From contig JAJSAA010000181.1 in NCBI GenBank assembly GCA_024274995.1, forward strand, positions 1 through 9,148: a DNA stretch of 9,148 nucleotides, in the 5' to 3' direction. A program made the position numbers and the translations under genes. The notes under the pieces are model-generated. The model was not told where the DNA came from and searched no databases. It saw nothing but the letters and a program-made list of their open reading frames with translations. Of this stretch, positions 1-5,988 are shown piece by piece (within the stretch, counting starts at the first letter, position 1; each line of letters starts with the position of its first letter). The DNA comes from Deltaproteobacteria bacterium (GTDB lineage Bacteria; Desulfobacterota; Desulfobulbia; Desulfobulbales; VMSU01).

Positions 1-1
1 C

Positions 2-1501
<1,500 letters not shown>

Positions 1502-1520
1502 TATTACCGGTAAAATAATC

Positions 1521-1562
1521 AAAAAAGGGCGGTGGCAAATTTATTGGCACCGCCCTTTTTTT
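1521..1562 (+). terminator. Intrinsic terminator of acs
   Basis: An 8-bp GC-rich stem GGGCGGTG (1527-1534) pairs with CACCGCCC (1548-1555). It continues inward as CAA/TTG after one G-G mismatch, and seven T follow (1556-1562). Six A precede the stem (1521-1526), so the reverse complement also has a U-tract and the element could work in both directions. It begins 20 nt after the acs stop codon and isolates acs from the next unit. Confidence 0.93.
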
Positions 1563-1583
1563 GCTGGATTTTACCCCAAAAAC

Positions 1584-1656
1584 GTTATTGACCAGTCCGT
1601 AAAAAGGTACTAATACTTTCTAACTATAGTCAGGGGCTGTCATCTGAGGTCATAAC
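1584..1656. promoter_or_regulatory. Candidate operator: phased GTCA repeats plus inverted repeat
   Basis: GTCA occurs at 1629-1632, 1639-1642 and 1649-1652, exactly 10 bp apart and on one face of the helix, just downstream of the predicted start site. The reverse complement TGAC lies inside the -35 box (1589-1592), 40 bp before the first copy and so in the same phase. The outer copies extend into an imperfect inverted repeat: GTTATTGACC (1584-1593) against GGTCATAAC (1648-1656), differing by one inserted base. Ribbon-helix-helix proteins commonly bind short tandem or inverted repeats, so autoregulation by the adjacent gene product is plausible. This is inferred from sequence pattern alone. 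Confidence 0.4.
1588..1616 (+). promoter_or_regulatory. Sigma70-type promoter for the RHH-like gene
   Basis: The -35 box is TTGACC (1588-1593, 5 of 6 to consensus). A 17-bp spacer follows, then the -10 box TAATAC (1611-1616, 4 of 6 to TATAAT). The optimal spacing and the position just after the acs terminator support it. The start site should lie near 1623, giving a leader of about 55 nt. A second TATAGT at 1625-1630 is a possible alternative -10 but has no -35 at proper distance that I can see. Confidence 0.75.
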
Positions 1657-1677
1657 AATTAAAGAGGAGGAGAGACA

Positions 1678-1935
1678 ATGAGTACTCAAGATCTGGTCAC
1701 CATAGAAGCATGCATAAAACTACCCGCGGAATTAGCTGAAGAGCTGCAAGAGGTGGTCAAGGCTACGGGTAGATCGCAGGAGGACTTAATCGGCCAGTAT
1801 ATTACAGAAGGTATTTCGACTGCCATGCCGCAGGTAAAACGGGAACTCTTTTTCAATCACACCAAAAAAATTCTCCAGCAACATAATATATCTGATGATG
1901 TTGTGAACGAGATTGTTGATAAATTCCTCTATTAA
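1678..1935 (+). CDS. Small ribbon-helix-helix-like protein, 85 aa
   Basis: No specific family is recognised. The first half reads as a ribbon-helix-helix (CopG/MetJ-type) fold: a beta strand (about residues 6-14), a Pro-capped helix A (15-30), a G-R-S turn, and helix B starting SQEDLIGQYI (33-47). The remaining ~38 residues are polar and probably helical (two segments ending in NEIVDKFLY) and exceed a minimal RHH protein, so they may serve oligomerisation or effector binding. The presumed DNA-facing strand is not very basic (T, E, C, K), so DNA binding is not assured. The start is firm: AGGAGG at 1665-1670 lies 7 nt before the ATG. The gene stands alone between two terminators behind its own promoter and has repeats suggestive of an operator in front of it. 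It has no toxin-like partner, although RHH proteins are often antitoxins. Coding status is secure; function as a regulator is an inference. Confidence 0.8.
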   Translation: MSTQDLVTIEACIKLPAELAEELQEVVKATGRSQEDLIGQYITEGISTAMPQVKRELFFNHTKKILQQHNISDDVVNEIVDKFLY

Positions 1936-2083
1936 AAAAACGGAAAAATGAGTGACTTATGCGAGGCCAACATCAAACGCCTCAAGAGGCTAAGCAGTTA
2001 CAGCTCAAGCATCCAACCACCCATGGATAACCTGCCATTACCTTAATCCACACTGCTGACAACAGTGTTGGCCCGGTTATCTC
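1936..2083 (+). other. Long 3' untranslated tail with a small hairpin
   Basis: About 148 nt separate the RHH-like stop codon from the A-tract of the terminator, long for a monocistronic bacterial message. It holds the doubtful 32-codon ORF and a hairpin ACACTG (2050-2055) / CAGTGT (2063-2068) with a 7-nt loop. A further short inverted repeat, GCCTC/GAGGC, lies at 1979-1990 around a 2-nt centre. It could be a source of a 3'-derived small RNA, but nothing in the sequence proves that. Confidence 0.3.
1948..2046 (+). CDS. Possible 32-aa ORF in the 3' tail of the RHH-like unit
   Basis: An ATG 12 nt after the preceding stop opens 32 codons, beginning MSDLCEANIKRLKRL (a basic, helix-prone segment) and ending in a Ser/Pro-rich tail with TAA at 2044-2046. 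It lies on the same predicted transcript, before the terminator. Against it: there is no proper ribosome binding site (only CGGA, 3 nt before the ATG) and it is short enough to arise by chance. I do not recognise the peptide. Confidence 0.2.
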   Translation: MSDLCEANIKRLKRLSSYSSSIQPPMDNLPLP

Positions 2084-2119
2084 AAAAGGCGGTACCAAAA
2101 ATCTGGTACCGCCTTTTTT
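2084..2119 (+). terminator. Intrinsic terminator of the RHH-like unit
   Basis: A perfect 9-bp stem GGCGGTACC (2088-2096) pairs with GGTACCGCC (2105-2113) across an 8-nt A-rich loop, followed by six T (2114-2119). AAAA in front of the stem can extend the pairing into the U-tract and also makes it usable in reverse. It closes the RHH-like transcript and lies about 100 nt before the cytochrome start codon. Confidence 0.93.
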
Positions 2120-2210
2120 ATGGTAAAATCCCCCAATAACTAATATTATTGCTATTTAAACTACAGCTTACAGGTCAGCATTAATTCCCCTTTTGAGAAA
2201 TAAAAAATTA

Positions 2211-2216
2211 AGGAGG
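2211..2216 (+). promoter_or_regulatory. Ribosome binding site fixing the cytochrome start
   Basis: A full AGGAGG sits 6 nt before the ATG at 2223. A TTG in the same frame at 2193 would add ten very basic residues but lies upstream of this site and has no comparable one of its own. The ATG is therefore the start. Confidence 0.9.
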
Positions 2217-2222
2217 CGGAAA

Positions 2223-3884
2223 ATGGAAAACAGGCAGACAATATTATTAAAATTTGCAAGAGGATTTTTGCTCCTGACCGCCGTATTATGTCTATCGCCG
2301 CAGGCCGGAGAGGCCATGGATTACAATGGTCGCCCCCTGATCCGCTTCTACAGCCCCTGGTTTACAGGGTCCGCGGACTGCGCCATATGTCATGACCTGT
2401 TAGTGGACGAGAAGGGTAGCAACGTCTCCATTAAAGCGCATTGGCGCAGCACCATGATGGCCAATGCCGCCAATGATCCGCTCTGGATGACCAAGGTAAT
2501 CTCCGAGATCCGCCGTAACCCGGCCCTCAAAAAGCTTATTGAGAAAAAGTGCGCCGCCTGCCATATGCCCATGGCCGAGTTAGAGGCGGAGAGAACCGCG
2601 GAACCTATAGCCATAACAAAACCGGGCTTTGCCGATCCGGATAATAAACTGCACAAGGCGGCCATGGATGGTGTTTCCTGCAGTCTTTGTCATCAGATCA
2701 AGACCGACAATTTAGGGCGGCCAGCGAGTTTCAACGGCCAATACGTCATTGATAAAAAGAGCGCCAAACCCCAGCGTAAAATATACGGCCCCCACCAGAA
2801 TCCGGCCCAACAAATAATGCGCTCCAGTGTTGGTTATACCGTTGTGCAGGGTAAGCAGATGACGGATTCCGCCCTCTGCGCCACCTGCCACACCCTCTAC
2901 ACCCCCTTTGTGGATGACCGGGGCAAGGTGGCTGGAACCTTCCCGGAACAAACACCGTACCTTGAATGGCAGGCCAGCGTTTTCAGTCGGCAGGGCGATA
3001 AATCCACCTGCCAGGGCTGCCACATGCCCATGGCCCAGGGCCGGGTACAGGTAGCAGTCCCCTCTGGAGCCCCGGCCAGAGCGAATTTTGCTCAACATCA
3101 TTTTGTGGGCGGTAACGTCACCATGCTCCGTCTTCTGCGCCAAAACATCCCGGCTCTCAAGCTCACCGCCTCCAGCGCCGATTTCAACGCCACTATCAAA
3201 CGGACAATCAAACAACTCCAGGATAAAACCGCCCGGATTAAAATCATTAGAGTCAGGCGCCAAGGAAACAGATTAAGCGCCGAGATTGAGATCAAGAACC
3301 TAACCGGCCATAAATTTCCCACCGGCATTCCCGGCCGCCGGGCCTGGATTCATTTCTCGGTGCGTGATAAGGCCGGTAATATGCTCTTTGAATCCGGCCA
3401 GCCGCTTAAAGGGGATTTGATCGCCGGCAATGACAACGATGTGAACATAAACACCTATGAGCCTCACTATGAGGTAATAACCAGCCAGAGACAGGTGCAG
3501 ATATATGAAAGCATCATGGCCGACAGTGATGGCAAGGTGACCTATACCCTGCTGCGGGCCGCCAGTTTTTTAAAGGATAACCGTCTGCTGCCACCGGGTT
3601 TTAACAAGGCAAAGGCAGTAGCTGATATCAGAGTCTATGGCCGGGCAGCGGCTGATAAGAATTTCACCGGCCAGGGGGATAAAATCACCTATAAGGTGAA
3701 GCTTGAGAAATCATCCTCCGGCTTTATCCTGGCGGAATTACTCTATAGTCCGGTTTCACCGGCCTTTATCATGGATTTAAAAAAAGACGCGGCTGATCCC
3801 CAGGTGAAAAAATTTATTAAACGCTGGCAGGAGACTGACCGTTCACCTGTACAAGTGGCAGTGGCGGAACGTAAAATGCTCTGA
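2223..3884 (+). CDS. Secreted pentahaem c-type cytochrome, 553 aa
   Basis: Probably a periplasmic electron-transfer protein or reductase; the exact partner is unknown. Residues 1-31 are a Sec signal peptide (basic start, FLLLTAVLCL core, likely cleavage after AGEA). The Cys in the core is not in a lipobox. Five CxxCH haem sites have their first Cys at residues 53, 110, 153, 219 and 263; the second and fifth share CxxCHMPM. Seven other histidines (73, 144, 191, 292, 293, 363, 415) give enough candidates for bis-His ligation. The arrangement resembles cytochrome c554-type multihaem proteins. Residues ~345-550 lack haem sites and look beta-rich, with the stretch NLTGHKFPTGIPGRRAWIHF and later KDNRLLPPGF, which I recall from a C-terminal region shared by some multihaem cytochromes. 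It is preceded by a terminator and followed by a convergent gene, so it appears to be transcribed alone. No convincing promoter was found in 2120-2210. Confidence 0.92.
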   Translation: MENRQTILLKFARGFLLLTAVLCLSPQAGEAMDYNGRPLIRFYSPWFTGSADCAICHDLLVDEKGSNVSIKAHWRSTMMANAANDPLWMTKVISEIRRNPALKKLIEKKCAACHMPMAELEAERTAEPIAITKPGFADPDNKLHKAAMDGVSCSLCHQIKTDNLGRPASFNGQYVIDKKSAKPQRKIYGPHQNPAQQIMRSSVGYTVVQGKQMTDSALCATCHTLYTPFVDDRGKVAGTFPEQTPYLEWQASVFSRQGDKSTCQGCHMPMAQGRVQVAVPSGAPARANFAQHHFVGGNVTMLRLLRQNIPALKLTASSADFNATIKRTIKQLQDKTARIKIIRVRRQGNRLSAEIEIKNLTGHKFPTGIPGRRAWIHFSVRDKAGNMLFESGQPLKGDLIAGNDNDVNINTYEPHYEVITSQRQVQIYESIMADSDGKVTYTLLRAASFLKDNRLLPPGFNKAKAVADIRVYGRAAADKNFTGQGDKITYKVKLEKSSSGFILAELLYSPVSPAFIMDLKKDAADPQVKKFIKRWQETDRSPVQVAVAERKML

Positions 3885-3888
3885 TTGA

Positions 3889-3916
3889 GCCTGAACCAGG
3901 CATATGACAATATGCC
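3889..3916. repeat. Overlapping inverted repeats in the convergent gap
   Basis: GCCTG-AAC-CAGGC (3889-3901) and GGCATAT-GACA-ATATGCC (3899-3905/3910-3916) share bases 3899-3901 and so are mutually exclusive as RNA hairpins. They lie 4-32 nt after the cytochrome stop and 54-81 nt after the mltB stop. Neither is followed by a T-run on either strand, so they are at best weak or Rho-assisted 3' ends or exonuclease barriers. Nothing else was seen in the 85-bp gap. Confidence 0.4.
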
Positions 3917-3969
3917 CCTGCGGCTGGGCCAGATAGTCATTCTCTGGGGATTTCACCTTCTCTGTCAGT

Positions 3970-5007
3970 TTATTTGGCGGCGATCAGGTGCTCGGCCAAT
4001 TCGCTCACGGCCATGGCGTAACGGTTGGAGTTATTCCACTTGGTAATAGCCTGGAAATTAGGGTAGCCGGCCACATAACGCATGCCGTTGTCCGGCAGCT
4101 CCAGGCCCACAATGGTCAGCAGAGCGTTATGGGGTGAAGGCGGAATATCCACCTGCTGGAGTTTTTGCACCTGCTGCCGGGATATCAGCCCCTTACGACC
4201 CTTTTTATAAGCCGCTATAAGAGCCGGGGCCTTTAATTCATGCCCTATATCGGCGTAGATCGGAGCCTTAAAAGTCCAGTGAAAATGGTGTAGATAATTG
4301 GCTATACTGGCCAAAACGTCAGGCACTGAATTCCAGACATCACGACGGCCGTCGTGATCAAAATCAACGGCATACTCCCGGAAACTTGAGGGGATGAATT
4401 GAGTCTGACCAAAGGCCGCCCCATAGGAGCCGTTAATAGACAGGGGATTTACCTTATTTTCCCGGCAGAGCAGGAGATAGCTTATCAACTGTTGACGATA
4501 GAAGGCCCGGCGGCGGGGATAGGCGTCAAACATGGTATTTAAGGTCTGAAAAATCTTGAACCTGCCCTGATGACGACCATAGCGGGATTCCATCCCCCAG
4601 ACCGCCACCACAATCTGCCGGTCAACCCCGATCTTCTGCTCTATGCGCTCCAGCAGCCGCCGATGAAGAATCAACATCCGGCGGCCTTCATCTATCATCC
4701 GCTGATTAACAAAAATGGGGTAATACTTATAATAGGGCAGGGCCTCATACTGCTTATCCATTAATTCCAGCACCCGGCGGCTGATAGTGACCCCATAAAA
4801 GAGACGCAGCAACTGCTCATGAGTAAAATTATATTTAGTAATTAATTCCTCAAAGAGAGCCGTGTAACGGGGACTGGCGAGATTAATAGCCTGGCCGTTT
4901 TTTACCATATCAGCGGCCTTGAGCCCGGCCGCTGCGATCGGATTAATACTACCCAACCCCAGAATAAGGCAAAGCGCCGTGACAACGCTGATCAATTTCA
5001 TTTTCAT
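3970..5007 (-). CDS. mltB: Lytic murein transglycosylase B (SLT_2 family), 345 aa
   Basis: Cleaves the MurNAc-GlcNAc bond of peptidoglycan with formation of the 1,6-anhydro product, in the periplasm. A signal peptide covers about residues 1-27 (MKMK start, hydrophobic core, AAA before cleavage). There is no lipobox, so unlike E. coli MltB this looks soluble. The catalytic acid is Glu140 in VWGMESRYG. The family motif GSYGAAFGQTQFIPSSF follows at ~193-209. An EF-hand-like loop, DFDHDGRRDVW, has acidic residues at 215, 217, 219 and 223, as in the calcium site of Slt35. The C-terminal YPNFQAITKWNNSNRYAMAV is typical, and no separate peptidoglycan-binding domain is added. Length is close to the 361 of E. 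coli. The start ATG overlaps the stop of the DHH gene (ATGA, 5004-5007), implying translational coupling, with GAGG 10 nt upstream of it. A second ATG two codons later is less well placed. Confidence 0.93.
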   Translation of the reverse strand: MKMKLISVVTALCLILGLGSINPIAAAGLKAADMVKNGQAINLASPRYTALFEELITKYNFTHEQLLRLFYGVTISRRVLELMDKQYEALPYYKYYPIFVNQRMIDEGRRMLILHRRLLERIEQKIGVDRQIVVAVWGMESRYGRHQGRFKIFQTLNTMFDAYPRRRAFYRQQLISYLLLCRENKVNPLSINGSYGAAFGQTQFIPSSFREYAVDFDHDGRRDVWNSVPDVLASIANYLHHFHWTFKAPIYADIGHELKAPALIAAYKKGRKGLISRQQVQKLQQVDIPPSPHNALLTIVGLELPDNGMRYVAGYPNFQAITKWNNSNRYAMAVSELAEHLIAAK

Positions 5008-5972
5008 GACGCGAAGACCTCGATAAATTTCCTGGCAAAACGGTGGCTCTGCTCCTCGGGCAAAACGTTAATACCAGCCGCCGCTCGCCGACCACCGCCG
5101 GTGGGAAAGTTAAGGCAGAGGGTATCGGCTCCCTGGCGGTTGGTAAGCGGAGCGCGGACACTGACCATCAAGGTATTATCACCATTATCCACCAGCAGGG
5201 CATGGGCCAGATCCCGGCATTCTCTGGCCCGTTCATTAATAAAGACCCCAGCTGCCCGCTTGCTCCAGGAGGCCGCCGGGAATTGATAGATCCGCCCCGC
5301 ATCATTTTCCTCCAGAGGAGCACAAGCCCTGGCCAGAGCCATATCACTCTCAAACCCCTGCCGCAGACGATCCAGAATTTCTGACTTTGCTATAAAATCG
5401 AAGGGATCAGTAAAGGGATGGAGGGCCTGGTACAGTTCATCGGGACGAAAATGCAGATCATCCAGAACAGCCCCGTAACCATTGTAATTCAGCAGTTCCC
5501 CTAACTCACGCAGCGCACCGAGGTCAGATTCAGAAAAATTAAGCCCGGCCGCAGTCTGGCGGGCAGCCTCATGGAGATTATCACCAAAGGCAGCCGCCAC
5601 GGCCCAGGGCCGGTAACGGCCGCTTAACAGCCGGTCTACAATCATGGAGGTACAGACCTCTGGGGCCGGATCAATATGGGCGCTAAGCAAGGGGGTATCC
5701 GGGATATCACCGCTGAAATGATGATCAACATAAAAAACCAGACAGCCACGCTCCAAGAGCTCCAGCAGTGAGGCATGATTAGAAGACATGGAGACATCCA
5801 GCACCGTTATCTCATCACCGGCCACGGCTTTGAGCGGCACTCTCTCTAACAATTTAATATCCCGCTTAACCCCGGTAATCAAATGAGCCGTCGGGCGCGG
5901 CGCGGCCAGCCGCAGTTGATGCAGGGCGCAAATACCATCCGCATCACCATTAAAGACATCAAAATATTGCAT
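5004..5972 (-). CDS. DHH/DHHA1-family phosphoesterase, 322 aa
   Basis: A predicted cytosolic metal-dependent phosphoesterase of the RecJ/NrnA superfamily; substrate unknown (oligonucleotide or cyclic-nucleotide breakdown products are typical for the family). Metal-binding motifs are present in order: NGDADG (residues 8-13), VLDVSMS (Asp59), YVDHHFSGD (Asp83-His84-His85), HIDP (Asp101) and FGDN (Asp131). The C-terminal DHHA1-like half ends in GGGRRAAAG (292-300), where the usual motif is GGGHxxAAG, so His is replaced by Arg. No signal peptide or membrane segment is seen, and RecJ-type extra domains are absent, so this is a compact two-domain form. The start is supported by GGGGAGG about 10 nt upstream, which overlaps the lptD stop codon 16 nt away. 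It is sandwiched between lptD and mltB, overlapping mltB by 4 nt. Family assignment is strong; any role in envelope biology is inferred only from position. Confidence 0.88.
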   Translation of the reverse strand: MQYFDVFNGDADGICALHQLRLAAPRPTAHLITGVKRDIKLLERVPLKAVAGDEITVLDVSMSSNHASLLELLERGCLVFYVDHHFSGDIPDTPLLSAHIDPAPEVCTSMIVDRLLSGRYRPWAVAAAFGDNLHEAARQTAAGLNFSESDLGALRELGELLNYNGYGAVLDDLHFRPDELYQALHPFTDPFDFIAKSEILDRLRQGFESDMALARACAPLEENDAGRIYQFPAASWSKRAAGVFINERARECRDLAHALLVDNGDNTLMVSVRAPLTNRQGADTLCLNFPTGGGRRAAAGINVLPEEQSHRFARKFIEVFAS

Positions 5973-5988
5973 ACCTTTCCCGCCTCCC

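Noticed and set aside
1678..2046. Toxin-antitoxin pair made of the RHH-like gene and the 32-codon ORF
   Set aside because: The second ORF is very short, lacks a ribosome site and resembles no toxin; the evidence is insufficient to call a module.
2105..2121. Sigma54-like TGGTAC-N5-TT element
   Set aside because: It is part of the terminator stem and lacks the GC of the -12 element.
2118..2146. TTATGG-17-TAATAT as a promoter for the cytochrome gene
   Set aside because: The -35 matches only 2 of 6 and overlaps the terminator T-tract; the -10 match is moderate. Too weak to list as a feature.
2193..2222. Ten-codon N-terminal extension of the cytochrome from a TTG
   Set aside because: The AGGAGG at 2211-2216 lies inside it and fits the ATG at 2223, which also gives a normal signal peptide.
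2712..3263. Open frame of 183 codons antisense to the cytochrome gene
   Set aside because: Fully inside a gene with five haem motifs, with no recognisable protein family and no independent context.
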